DNA from: Miscanthus floridulus
Lineage: Eukaryota; Streptophyta; Magnoliopsida; Poales; Poaceae
Reading direction: 5' to 3'
NCBI RefSeq assembly: GCF_019320115.1
Contig: NC_089588.1
Span: forward strand, 118,449,591-118,513,590
Length of the DNA stretch: 64,000 nucleotides
Notes under the pieces: generated by a model
What the model was told of the DNA's origin: nothing
Seen by the model: only the letters and a program-made list of their open reading frames with translations
Database searches by the model: none
Position numbers and translations under genes: made by a program
Part shown: piece after piece, positions 12,801 to 23,159 of the stretch
Layout: every line of letters begins with the position of its first letter
Numbering within the stretch: position 1 is the first letter of the stretch

Positions 12801-13284
12801 GGCGTGAGAAAAGAGTGCGTGCACCGCGTTTGCAGAGCGGGGAGCGAACGGCGTGCTCAGCGACCGAACTTGTGATTGAGATTAATGCGTAGCGTGTGCG
12901 ACACACTATGCCAGTGGCAGCGCGTCGTGCACTGATAATTTTTGTAAGGTGATTAGCAAGCGAAGTAAAGGCGGGATAATTAGAACAACGAGAGATGACA
13001 GTGGCGCGTCGCGAGATTGATGGAGATATAAATCTTGCCAAGTGGTATGCTAATAATTAGTGAATGACAATAATTTATCATTTGACTTTGTGGCTAAGGA
13101 GCTCTCACATGGAGAGAGATGACGTGCTGGAAGGACAACTTGGACAAGGAATAAATTAGAGCTCAATTTGAGAATTAATGCAATAAAATTTAATTTCTCA
13201 TTTACCACATGCAATAATACATAAACATGATGCTCATGACATGGTTTAATATTTTGATTAAGGCGTAACACCGAGGGTGTTACA
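9896..13284 (-). mobile_element. Solo-LTR-like insertion, 3,389 bp
   Basis: The insertion begins TGTGGCAGAACC, ends GGGTGTTACA and is flanked by a perfect 5-bp duplication CTGGT (9891-9895 and 13285-13289). Copy B of the duplication supplies the empty site at about 20085-20089 with a single CTGGT, which proves a discrete insertion. It has no gag-pol reading frame and no internal direct repeat of its ends that I could see, so it is best read as one very long LTR left by LTR-LTR recombination. A length of 3-4 kb suggests a Tekay/Del-type gypsy chromovirus; that is an inference. On the minus strand it starts TGTAACACCC and has a TATA-like A/T stretch near 12460-12470, which favours minus orientation. 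Confidence 0.8.
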
Positions 13285-13396
13285 CTGGTCGCCGCCGGCC
13301 CACCACCGTGTCCGTATCTCCATTGCCACGTGACTCTTCCTCTCCGAGTCGCGGTCTCGCGGACGTACGTCACGGTTTCTCGGCTGCTCGCATGGC

Positions 13397-13658
13397 CACG
13401 TGGGGAAGCTGCAAAGAATAGAAAGGCCGACGTTTGCTAATGGATTTTGGATTATAGGGTTTGGGGGATTGTATATCTGGGCTTGGGCCCCTCCCTCACC
13501 TGGGCCCTCGGCCGTTGCACCGCGTGCCCCTCCCCTAGGGCCGGCACTGCTCTGATCATATGCGTTGCTCGACTCACCTGCCTGAGCCTGCGGCATCTTC
13601 AGCTTTTTGAGTCCATGCAAATGCAAAAGCATCCGTCTGGGGGTCACATGTTATAAAA
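13397..13658 (+). promoter_or_regulatory. Promoter-like region: G-box and TATA box (copy A)
   Basis: A CACGTG G-box core lies at 13397-13402 and a TATAAAA box at 13652-13658. The ORF at 13718 starts 60 bp beyond the TATA box, a plausible spacing for a short plant 5' leader. The same elements are kept in copy B (20197-20202 and 20452-20458). Transcription is inferred only. Confidence 0.4.
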
Positions 13659-13717
13659 GGTAGTGCCTGGTTAGCTGCAGAGCGGACCCTTGCCCTGCGT
13701 CGCTTCGTTCTGCTACG

Positions 13718-14002
13718 TTGTACTCCATCCGTCTGGGGGTTCTTGCTTGTGCCCTTGCCCTTGCCCTTGCAGATGAGGTTCAGCTTCAGCGTGTCCTGCT
13801 GCTGGATTCATCGCCGGTGACGAGCCGCTGCCGTTGCTCCTCCATGTCAATAAGTGGCGACGGCGACATTTGGGTTGTGGTCTTTACTCTTGAGCGAAGA
13901 CCAAACCGCGGAGATATTAAAGCCAGTAGCAGAGACGCCCACCAAGCAGCCGTGGAGAGCGATCTGTTAATTAAAAAAAAGTCATCAATTAAAGCTCAAT
14001 AA
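13718..14002 (+). CDS. Hypothetical 94-residue protein with signal-like N-terminus (copy A)
   Basis: I do not recognise a family. The frame begins MYSIRLGVLACALALALA, a short basic start followed by a hydrophobic run with an A-L-A motif before DEV, which would suit signal-peptide cleavage near residue 18. The remainder is polar and rich in R, S and K, with two cysteines close together (RCRCSS). A TATA box lies 60 bp upstream. The translation is identical to that of copy B (20518-20802). That may reflect a recent duplication rather than selection. It may also be non-coding: a pyrimidine-rich CCCTTGCAG inside the frame could be a splice acceptor for a different product. Confidence 0.3.
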   Translation: MYSIRLGVLACALALALADEVQLQRVLLLDSSPVTSRCRCSSMSISGDGDIWVVVFTLERRPNRGDIKASSRDAHQAAVESDLLIKKKSSIKAQ

Positions 14003-14159
14003 AGCTTTTAACATTGGATTTCGGCAGGAAACAGGCATGCTGGGGAGAACTACGTACTTACAAGAGGATAACACAAATGAACGCAAGATTTATGCATGCA
14101 CCATATACGGGAAAGAATATTGCTGCGTACCTTCAAGACGGGAATTATCTAACTTCCAC

Positions 14160-14729
14160 GAGGCCGCTGTCCAGTCGCTGCTGCAGAGCCGGAGGGAGCC
14201 ATTTGATACCTGGGCACTCCCTAATTGTAAGCTGACAAAGACATGAGTATTCTTGTGGTTCTGGTCCACTGGGCAAGGATGCCAGGCTTTTGCAACCGTG
14301 CAGATCGAGGATTTTTAGTGCTGAGGGATCTATGATGCATAATGATTTAAAACTATATTACTAACAGTGACATATAATTTTTATAAATTCTTATTTTAGG
14401 TATGTTACTCCTTCCGTTCGTTCTTATTTTCTAGATACATAGTGAGTGAAGCTATGATGCATAATCATTTCTTGCTATGATATATGCTAAATTTCTTTTA
14501 CATCCTTCAAAAAAGATTTCTTTTACAACCTATTGCCCGGCGTATACGTGTACAAATGCACAGTCATTGTGGCATAAGAATTGTATATTATTTTGCCCGG
14601 TTTGCGCTAGCATGCAGGACCAGGTTCGTGAAGATTATTTGGGCTGATTAGCACCAGCCATTAGCGGTCGCTAATCTTAATTACGGGCCTCCAAGAAATG
14701 ATTTGTGCATGGCCCATGCAGGTTGTACG
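14160..14729. other. Unique flank of copy A, no gene seen
   Basis: This is the continuation of the duplicated segment that is missing from copy B, where CACTA element C begins. It is A/T-rich with short open frames only, and no domain or RNA gene is recognised. Confidence 0.4.
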
Positions 14730-15922
14730 CACTACTACAGGATGGCCTTGTTGTCCCGGACGGTAACGGCCTTTAGTCCCGGTTACCGCGCCGGGACAAC
14801 GATCCCGGGACTAAAGGTGGAACCTTCAGTCCCGGGTCATCGAGCCGGGACTAAAGAGGGACCTTTAGTCCCGGTTGGTGTTACCAACCGGGACTAAAGG
14901 CCCTCCAGCCGAGCAAACGTGGCCGCACCCCCTCTTTAGTCCCGGTTGGTAACCCCAACCGGGACCCAACCGGGACTAAAGATTCCTTTTTTTTTTCTTT
15001 TTTTTGTTTAATTTGTTTTCAGTTCAGTTACACATATTTGTTTAATATATAATATGTTTTTATGTACGTATTCTACGCTGCTAATATAAATACACGCATG
15101 CATATAATTACATCTAATTCTCATCTCGAGCATTATTATATTCGAATAAAGTATGAAACTATATATATTATAGATATATATGTATATATACAACACTTTC
15201 ATAATCTTGTTCTCGAAAATAACGATATCAATAAACATTTAATTTACATCATTTATTCCTTAGGATCAAAGTAGAACTCGCCGTTGGGATTTAGCACTTT
15301 TTCTAGAAGAAATCCTGCTATTGACTCTTGAACTGCTTTCAGATGGTCTTTTTGCATGACCCTTTGTTTCAACCATTCAGTCTTGCATTTGAAATAAAAG
15401 GAAAAGTATTAATACATATATATATATTCATTTAAAAATAAATAAAAAATTGATATATACGTACTCTGAGGACATCTTCAGGAGTTATTCTTATGTGCGC
15501 AGTGATAAATTCACAAACGTAGTATCCACACAAGTTATTACCTGGTTGCTGCCGCAAACACCACTATACGAGAAGAAGATTATTCTCATCATCTCACACG
15601 TAAATTGAAGTACGATATAGTAATTAAACACGTGGGGAAGTATATATAGTACAACTTACTGGTATTTCAACTACATTAAGTGGTGCCTTGCAATCCTAGC
15701 GGTGTTGCCGAATAAACTCTTTCCAAACCCTGTGCGACCAATAATGTACGATCGTTAATAAATTATGGCAAAGTCTATTCAATAATAGTTGTGCGCGAGA
15801 GATCGAAATTACCCCTGGATAATGTCTATCATATCTTGGTATAGTGCCCGCTCTTTTCTCAACGAGTCCAAGATTACTAACCGACTTGAGTTTAACTATA
15901 TTAACAATATGCCCTTGATTTT
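14730..15922 (-). mobile_element. CACTA element B, 3' end remnant
   Basis: The terminus CACTACTACAGGATGGCC starts at 14730. It is followed to about 14985 by palindromic CTTTAGTCCCGGTTGG and CCAACCGGGACTAAAG subterminal repeats of the kind seen in element C. Inward lie minus-strand exons of an Ulp1-containing second gene. The remnant is cut at about 15922, where copy B of the duplication begins, so the rest of the element is missing. Confidence 0.75.
15253..15921 (-). pseudogene. Ulp1-like C-terminal exons of CACTA second gene (element B)
   Basis: Exon pieces on the minus strand match the end of the element C gene (33295-37258) in the same order. They are LDSLRKERALYQDMIDIIQ (catalytic Asp region), then VWKEFIRQHR, a TAG, and CKAPLNV, then a segment with NNLCGYYVCEF (catalytic Cys region). 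The last is GEFYFDPK, ending at a TAA (15253-15255). The in-frame TAG after QHR and the loss of everything upstream of 15922 make it non-functional. Ulp1/C48 proteases normally cleave SUMO-like proteins; their role in CACTA elements is unknown. Confidence 0.65.
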
Positions 15923-15923
15923 T
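15902..15923. other. Duplication junction with templated filler
   Basis: AACAATATGCCC followed by TTGATTTTT repeats the first bases of copy B just downstream, with 15 bp missing between two GCCC microhomologies. It marks the breakpoint between CACTA remnant B and duplication copy B. Confidence 0.5.
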
Positions 15924-17839
15924 ATAGTAACAATATGCCCAGAAAATCATAGCCCTTGATTTTTAGAATTAGTAGGACAATTAAATTTCGTCCCGGACGC
16001 CCTAGCTTCCTTGTTTAATTTCATCTGCCTGTGCTACTGTACATATGAAGTAATTATTTTCACTTTTCTAAGAAAATAGATACAGTTAAGTATATACTTG
16101 TTACTATTGTCACGTACAGACTATATGTTTGAGTACGCAAGAACATTAATTTTTAACATGATGTTGGTTTTAAAAGTGTTGTGCTATGGCTAGTGACAAA
16201 TAAATCACGTAAACCATCAACATGATTTTGCTGTTAAAAATGGATCTACTCATGTTGAAAAGATCATTACGGATAACGTTAGTCGTTCCACATTTTAAAA
16301 AAATTAATTTTACAGGTATATATCTTTATTTGTCAAGTTACAAGAAAAGAACATGTTAGTAAAGCAAGATACTTTATATCTCATCCACAAGTCACATTAT
16401 TGCATCAAATACCAAAGTTAGATCATGCGTGCATGTATATTAGATCTATCTAATAAGTAGACGTTTTCTCTATTTATTCTGTGTTTCTTCTATTACCTCT
16501 TATAAGAATAGGAAATATGTAATAATTTACAATTAGATCAACGGTTCACACACACTTCGAAGTACCATAGTCTGTTGTTGATTGTTTTAGCCGACTTCAT
16601 CCATCATTTCCATTGACCTTCATGAATCATCAATGCTCGACTAATAATGCTAATCAAAATTATTTTTCCTTACGATTTTTATTTCAGCCTTTTGCCTCTT
16701 GATCCTCCACGGGAGGTGTTTGCGGCTTAAGTTGGTGGATCTCAGGACGTTGGGAGCATTTTGGTACTCCTGTCTGCTGTCCCCTATATTGCCGCATGCA
16801 TGGAGCTGGTGTCAGTCCACTACACGGTCACATATCTCTGTGTGCTTTTGATGGGCCTTTGGGTGCTTTAAACCTCTACTAATGTTGATCGACGACGATT
16901 ATGCCTGTTGTTTAGTATACTTCATTTCGCTCTAGCACTTATTGTTGGCGTACCTGCAAGTATGTTTGGAACATAAATGATATGTGTGTTTATGTTAAAT
17001 GAGGCTTAAGTTTGGTTTGCGTGTGCCTCCGCATGCATGCATGCCTGCCCATCTTCAAGAGCTCCATCGGGGGTCCAGTTTGCTTTGCGGAATTTCTCCA
17101 ACTGGTGAAGCTAGCACTTTCATTCACTTCGTTGCTATGATCTTGGCTACTGTATTATTGATGTATTTAAATTGTAGTGACGAACGTTGTCACGGTTGTC
17201 GTGTCATGGAATTTTTTTAATTTGGGCAGATACATGTGTTTTTTCAGAATTATTCCATTTCTATGCCATATATGCACAAGTGTAGTTTCCCTCGCGCGTT
17301 ACTCCCTCACCACTTTACCCTAGAGTCACTTCTGACGAAAAGGAAGAAATAACTCCCATGTATTCACTCTACCAAAGTTTGAATGTAGTTTTGAGGTCCT
17401 AGAGAAGGACCGCGATAAAGCGTCACTGGTCACGCGCTCTGGGAGCACGTGCGACCCGACTCCACCCTGCGACCGTTGTCTTCCTCCTCACGCTTGCACT
17501 TGTCCTCGCCCCGCCCCCACCCCTCAACCCTGGCCCCCACTCCCGCCGCCTCGCCGCGCCACCCACCTGGCCCGCCCCTTGAACTCACTGTATGATATAA
17601 TTTTGGCATGTTGTAATACTATTACATAGCCTATTGCGCATGAGTCGAATGGGGCCTATAAAATAATTTGACAATTACGTGATGCCTTTGAAATGTGGGC
17701 TATATAAACATTTGGGCCTTAAAGATGAACGAGTTGCCTAATAACCATCAATTAGCACAATGGCTAATTAACAATATTGGGCTCATGCATGGCCCATCCA
17801 AGTGTTCTCTCTCACGTGTGGCTTGCTGAGACATCTTGG

Positions 17840-18586
17840 TAGGGATGAAAACGGTACGGAAATATCCCGTACCGAACCGCATCATTTTCTATAATTGATC
17901 CGATCGAATTCGTATTTTCGGACAATTTCGAATTTTGTTTGAAATTCAGAACATCAAATTCAAAATCGGAACAAAAACAGTTTAGCTGTTTTCCAACCGT
18001 TTTCTACTTTTCTACTTGTAATTCGGAATATCCCGAATTCAAAATTCGATTTAAACCGAATTTGGCCCCCTAAATGTCCGGCCTTAGAAAAATTGTATCT
18101 TTTTCATACGTTCTCCGATGAAGATGATTTTTATATAAAAATTGTAGCTCTCGACGAGATCTACAACTTTCTAGTTTTTAGTTTCTTCATTTTAGGTCTT
18201 TAAGATATTAAAAAAATTAAATAAAGCTTCGACAGTATATTAATCGCGTACACGCGCTTGTTGCCTTAGAAAAATCATATCTTTCTTATCTAGTGTCAAA
18301 TGGTGAAATGGAGATACTTTTTATGGAAGTTCTAGGACTTGTTAATTGTTATTCACTTGGTTATGCACTTGTTATTTGTTATGCACTTGATCCTACGGGT
18401 CAATATTCCGTATTGATTTTTCGTATACCGACCGTGTTCGACATAATTCTGCTCGAATTTGCTCGTTATCGAAATTCTTGATATTCCGTAAGTTCGTGTC
18501 CGGCTTTACCGCTGTCGCTTTCATTTTAGTATCCTAATGTAGAGGTAGAAAACGGTTGAGAGGTTTTCCGACCGTTTTCATCTCTA
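17840..18586. mobile_element. hAT-like element with TAGGGATGAAAACGG ends (copy B)
   Basis: This is the duplicate of 7917-8664 with the same imperfect inverted ends and no coding capacity. Small substitutions distinguish the two copies. No clean target duplication is visible. Confidence 0.55.
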
Positions 18587-19069
18587 CTACTTCTAGGCCT
18601 AGATCTTTTGGATAAAATAATTAGCGTGTTGCTAATTGGACACCTTGTCCTTCAGCAGGGACACCAGCGGCCCAACCAGCAGGCTGGCCGCTAGTTCAGC
18701 CATTGGAGCGAGCACTTAGCGCTCAGAGAGTTGTCGAGAACACACAATGGTAGGTTGTGGGCAAGCTGAAAGGTCTCTCTGGTAACTCGTACTCCTACGT
18801 AGTTAAAGCCTGAGAAACCTCCTTTCGACGATTCCCTCTCGAAAACAACATGTACCTAACCACTCGGAATTATTGCTGCCATCGATCGCGGGCCCGTGTA
18901 CTTATTATGACCTTTATTTTGTCGCCTATGCCATCTACTCGTAGAATGGTTTGGTAGCACGCCGCTCTCCAGTGCTCGTCCTTACGTGTGGTCGCGTCGA
19001 CGTCGGCAATACTGGAGGGCCAGGGCCAGGGGGACAAGGTCACATGGCCGGCAGCCAGCTACCCTTGAC

Positions 19070-19335
19070 TAGGGATAAAAACGGATCGGATACGGACGGA
19101 TATCATCGATATTACATTTGTTTTCATATTTCTGTCCGGATTCAGATTCGAATACGGATAGTGTCAACTATGTCGGATAGGATACGATTGGATATCGACA
19201 TCATAAATATACGATTTGAGTATTCGGATACGGATACGGTATCAGATCTTGGATATTCGGACTCGGATACAGACAGATTTTAACCCTTCTAAACGGATTC
19301 GGTTTCGGAAAATATCTGTACCGTTTTCATCCCTA
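19070..19335. mobile_element. hAT MITE, 266 bp, only in copy B
   Basis: The ends TAGGGATAAAAACGG and CCGTTTTCATCCCTA are inverted repeats. They are flanked by a perfect 8-bp duplication CCCTTGAC (19062-19069 and 19336-19343). Copy A has a single CCCTTGAC at the matching place (near 9141-9148), so the element inserted after the segmental duplication. The inside is made of GGATAC and CGGATA-type repeats and is non-coding. Confidence 0.92.
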
Positions 19336-20196
19336 CCCTTGACTGACTGCTATCAATTGTTCATCAAAACAATTGATGGAGGGACGTGGAGCCTTGGCTG
19401 ACTGCTATGGACACAAAAATCTCTTACGAGTCGCATATGCCACGCTGCCAGCGATTTTGATTGATGGCCAAGAGACTGTCGCGTGGGCTCGATCACCCCA
19501 AGTCCCCCAAAACCACCGTATGAGTCCCTCCTCATGTTCTATTTTTATTTTTATTACTACTCCGATCCAGTGCGGGTCCTATGATTTTGAAGGTCCTCTC
19601 TCGAACTCATCGCTACAATCTTATCTTAAAATATATATAGACGCTAATTTTACTTGCAAAACAAAAACAAATCCAATGATACGTACATTCACAACACTAC
19701 TCGAAGCAAAAAAAAAAAAAAACTTATGTATAGCACCTTTTTTGTGACTGAACAAATTGATTTTCTTGTCTTTTACGTTTTCTTTTCTCAGCCGCCAACA
19801 ATTGTTTCTTAGGTAACATTCTAAAATTCTAACACCTCATCAGAGTACTAGAAGTCTGAAATACAATACAAATAATTAATTTATATTAAACAACAAACAA
19901 GGGAAAAAAACCTAGGGCCTGGACTCCGATGAACTAATCGGCTGAAATTCAATAAAAATAATTAATTTGGATTAAAAACGAACAAGCAAAAAATACCTAG
20001 GGTCTGGACTCTAATGAACTGATCGACCAATTGGGATCGCAAAACCGCAAGAAGTCGTTGTTGATGAGCCTGGAGCAGTGGAGCCTGGTCGCCGCCGGCC
20101 CACCACCGTGTCCGTATCTCCATTGCCACATGACTCTTCCTCTCCGAGTCGCGGTCTTGCGGACGTACGTCACGGTTTCTCGGCTGCTCGCATGGC

Positions 20197-20458
20197 CACG
20201 TGGGGAAGCTGCAAAGAATAGAAAGGCCGACGTTTGCTAATGGATTTTGGACTATAGGGTTTGGGGGATTGTATATCTGGGCTTGGGCCCCTCCCTCACC
20301 TGGGCCCTCGGCCGTTGCACCGCGTGCCCCTCCCCTAGGGCCGGCACTGCTCTGATCATATGCGTTGCTCGACTCACCTGCCTGAGCCTGCGGCATCTTC
20401 AGCTTTTTGAGTCCATGCAAATGCAAAAGCATCCGTCTGGGGGTCACATGTTATAAAA
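20197..20458 (+). promoter_or_regulatory. Promoter-like region: G-box and TATA box (copy B)
   Basis: This duplicate of 13397-13658 has CACGTG at 20197-20202 and TATAAAA at 20452-20458, upstream of the small ORF at 20518. In copy B the sequence directly upstream is not interrupted near the G-box by the LTR, so the two promoters have different upstream contexts. Confidence 0.4.
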
Positions 20459-20517
20459 GGTAGTGCCTGGTTAGCTGCAGAGCGGACCCTTGCCCTGCGT
20501 CGCTTCGTTCTGCTACG

Positions 20518-20802
20518 TTGTACTCCATCCGTCTGGGGGTTCTTGCTTGTGCCCTTGCCCTTGCCCTTGCAGATGAGGTTCAGCTTCAGCGTGTCCTGCT
20601 GCTGGATTCATCGCCGGTGACGAGCCGCTGCCGTTGCTCCTCCATGTCAATAAGTGGCGACGGCGACATTTGGGTTGTGGTCTTTACTCTTGAGCGAAGA
20701 CCAAACCGCGGAGATATTAAAGCCAGTAGCAGAGACGCCCACCAAGCAGCCGTGGAGAGCGATCTGTTAATTAAAAAAAAGTCATCAATTAAAGCTCAAT
20801 AA
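20518..20802 (+). CDS. Hypothetical 94-residue protein with signal-like N-terminus (copy B)
   Basis: It is identical in translation to 13718-14002 and shares the hydrophobic MYSIRLGVLACALALALA start, the RCRCSS motif and a lysine-rich end. The same TATA spacing applies. Here the 3' flank is truncated 156 bp after the stop by CACTA element C. A secreted small protein is possible but unproven, and no family is recognised. Confidence 0.3.
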   Translation: MYSIRLGVLACALALALADEVQLQRVLLLDSSPVTSRCRCSSMSISGDGDIWVVVFTLERRPNRGDIKASSRDAHQAAVESDLLIKKKSSIKAQ

Positions 20803-20989
20803 AGCTTTTAACATTGGATTTCGGCAGGAAACAGGCATGCTGGGGAGAACTACGTACTTACAAGAGGATAACACAAATGAACGCAAGATTTATGCATGCA
20901 CCATATACGGGAAAGAATATTGCTGCGTACCTTCAAGACGGGAATTATCTAACTTCCACACTAGTAGAGAACAGACCTTTGATCCTCGG

Positions 20990-21285
20990 CCAAAATGGAC
21001 TCTAGTCCCGGCATTTTTTGCGCCCGGGACTAGAGATACCTTTAGTCCCGGTTGGTGGCTCCAACCGGGACTAAAGGTCCCTCCTAACGGCTACTGCGCC
21101 AGACAGAGGTGGCAGGGACCTTTAGTCCCGGTTGGAGCCACCAACCGGGACTAAAGGTAGACTTTTACTCTCGGTTGGTGGCTCCAACCGGGACTAAAGG
21201 TCTCTGCCACCTCTGTCTGGCGCAGGAGCCGTTGGGAGGGACCTTTAGTCCCGGTTGGAGCCACCAACCGGGAGTAAAGGTCCCC
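20990..21285 (+). repeat. Left subterminal repeats of CACTA element C
   Basis: This block has several palindromes of CCTTTAGTCCCGGTTGG with CCAACCGGGACTAAAGG, spaced by short GC-rich spacers. It is followed by a TATA-like TTTATATAT at about 21288 and then presumed leader sequence. Such arrays are TnpA-type binding regions and promoter-proximal in CACTA elements. Confidence 0.85.
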
Positions 21286-22077
21286 CCTTTATATATCGGC
21301 CGTCTCCTTCTTTCTCCCCGAGCCCGAGCTCAGCACATTTTGAAGCTCACTGCACTAGTGTTCTTGCTTTCTCCCTCCATTGTTCCTCCATCCATTCTTG
21401 GATTCCTCCGTCGATTCTTCAGTTGTAAAGGTTACAAATCTCATACTCTCATTTTTCACCATTGTCTTATCTCATTTTGTTCACTATATATATATGGTTC
21501 TTTATTGTGTTTTTTTTCATTTGTAAGCAATTTGAGCTCAAAATCACTTCAAGCTTGCATATTTACATGAAGGAAGGTTAAAGTAGCTATTAAAAACTAG
21601 TATTCACCGTTCATTTGTAGCATGCATAGCACACTTCATTGTTTAGAGATATAGAGAATTTTAGAGTTTTTTAATTTTATTTGTTTATAAAATGAGAAAT
21701 TTATAGTGTATTAAAAAATGAGTATAGGGACTAGTGCCTCCGACTGGTATGACAGATGCAATGCAAGGCCGTGCAATAGAAAGCAAATCCGTTCTCTTTT
21801 GATGATACGCCCGAACAGCCGGGCCTGACAGATTTGGTGGTTGAACGGGTCCGTCGGCCATCGCCATGCGACTGTACGACAAAGAACGGCATCGATCGAC
21901 CATAGTATTTTATTGTCCGGAGTTCGGTCCGGGGTGCAATGCAACGCAATGACAATTGACAATGCGTTGCTAGGTCCAAATATGGTCATTTCTATGGACT
22001 CCACGACTAAACATTTTATTTTAACTTTTTATGAAATGAAAAACTTAGAAAATAGTTAGAAAATTATAGAAAATCCG

Positions 22078-22300
22078 TACTAGTTGAACTTGTGGACCGT
22101 GTTCAGCTCGGCGAGCATGTTCTCTGCCGAGCAGTAACGGACATCAAGGAGGAGCTTTGATTCTACGAGGGAGAGCGGCAACGGTCGTGGAAGACCGTGT
22201 TCCCTTCCTCGTAGAATCGGAGCTCTTCCTTGACCAAGTACGATGCCGTCCGGTGGAGAAATGCTCGCCGAGATGATCACGTAAGCAAGGTCAACTAGTA
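22078..22300 (+). ncRNA. miRNA-like hairpin, copy 1 (element C)
   Basis: The two ~105-nt arms are largely complementary along their length. The left arm has TAGTTGAACTTG, CTCGGCGAGCATG and GATTCTACGAGG; the right arm has CCTCGTAGAATC, ATGCTCGCCGAG and CAAGGTCAACTA as complements, around a loop near GGTCGTGGAAGACC. Size and structure suit a plant MIRNA precursor or a young inverted duplication. It lies in the leader of a transposon, about 0.9 kb upstream of the first gene. No expression evidence is available, and the mature sequence, if any, is unknown. It does not contain the miR820 sequence as I remember it. Confidence 0.4.
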
Positions 22301-22638
22301 TGGATGGTTATTTATTAAAACATGTTTTTGAGCTATAAATCCTGCTGGCCGTCTTTTTCCTCCCCGAGCCCGCCCGAGAGCTTAAGTTTAAATTTAAGCA
22401 GTGTTCTTGCTCTTTCTCCATCCATTCTTCGATTCCTCCATCGATTTCTTCGATTCCTCCATCGATTCTTCGGTTCTAAAGGTTACCAACTTCATACTCT
22501 CATGTTTCATCATTGTCTTATCCCATTTTGTTCACTATATATATATGGTTCTTTATTGTGGTTTTTTTCATTTGTAAGCAATTTGAGCTCAAAATCACTT
22601 CAAGCTTGCATATTTACATGAAGGAAGGTTAAAGTAGC

Positions 22639-22858
22639 TAGTTGAACTAGCGGACCGTGTTCATTTCGGCGAGCATGTTCTCTGCCGAGCGGTAACGGAC
22701 GTCAAGGAGGAGCTTTGATTCTACGAGGGAGAGCGGCAACGGTCGTGGAAGACCGTGTTCCCTTCCTCATAGAATCGGAGCTCTTCCGTGGCCAAGTACG
22801 GTGCCGTCCGGTGGAGAAATGCTCGCCGAGATGATCACGTAAGCAAGGTCAACTAGTA
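22639..22858 (+). ncRNA. miRNA-like hairpin, copy 2 (element C)
   Basis: This second copy has about a dozen substitutions relative to 22078-22300. Most keep pairing in the core (GATTCTACGAGG with a near-complement CCTCATAGAATC, where C to T turns G-C into a G-T wobble). The adjacent TAGTTGAAC and GTCAACTA ends are retained. Confidence 0.4.
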
Positions 22859-23159
22859 CTGATGGTTATTTATTCACACATCCCGATATTGTCGCAGTAG
22901 TCTGTCAATCACCGTACCCAAACGTAGTATATATATAAATATAAACGATAATCGATTGTTATGTGTGTACACTTCCATTCTTCTGTTAATTTGCGGAAAT
23001 ATCATGTGAATTACTTACCTGCCGCAGTAAAAGACGAGAACACAATGACCATTAAAAATATCATTGTTTAGAGATATAGATAATTTTATAGTTTCTTAAT
23101 TTTATTTGTTTATAAAATGAGAAATTTATAGTGTATTAAAAAATGAGTATAGAGAGTAG

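Larger units (their letters stand above)
6001..14159. repeat. Segmental duplication, copy A
   Basis: This segment is nearly identical to 15923-20958 apart from a 3.39-kb LTR insertion (9896-13284) present only here and a MITE present only in copy B. It starts in the last intron of NLR 1 and takes in its last exon and 3' flank. It continues through a hAT-like element (7917-8664) and anonymous sequence, then a promoter-like stretch with a small ORF (13718-14002). Base differences between copies are sparse by eye; I could not compute an identity. Similarity ends at 14159, where copy B is cut by CACTA element C. Confidence 0.95.
15923..20958. repeat. Segmental duplication, copy B
   Basis: This is the second copy of the segment at 6001-14159. 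It lacks the 3.39-kb LTR and preserves its empty site, and it contains an extra hAT MITE (19070-19335). It stops at 20958, where CACTA element C starts. The coordinate offset is about 9,922 at its start and 6,800 after the site of the LTR, which accounts exactly for the two insertions apart from small indels. It carries only the NLR 3' flank and no NLR coding exon. Confidence 0.95.
21400..23157 (+). repeat. Repeated leader sequence of element C
   Basis: The leader is built from repeated modules. 21411-21586 recurs at about 22440-22640 (both carry TTGTTCACTATATATATATG and CAAGCTTGCATATTTACATG). 22078-22300 recurs at 22639-22858. 21640-21730 recurs at about 23060-23155, just before the first gene. 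The modules suggest a tandem duplication of the element's 5' transcribed region. The stretch 21730-22060 is single-copy with no recognisable gene. Confidence 0.7.

Noticed and set aside
13258..13647. 129-residue minus-strand ORF (and 19962-20447) opposite the promoter-like region
   Set aside because: It runs into the LTR end in copy A and into unrelated sequence in copy B, has no domain, and lies opposite the TATA and G-box context.
22078..22300. Identity of the element C hairpin with rice miR820
   Set aside because: The miR820 sequence I remember is not present in either arm; only the genomic setting is alike.
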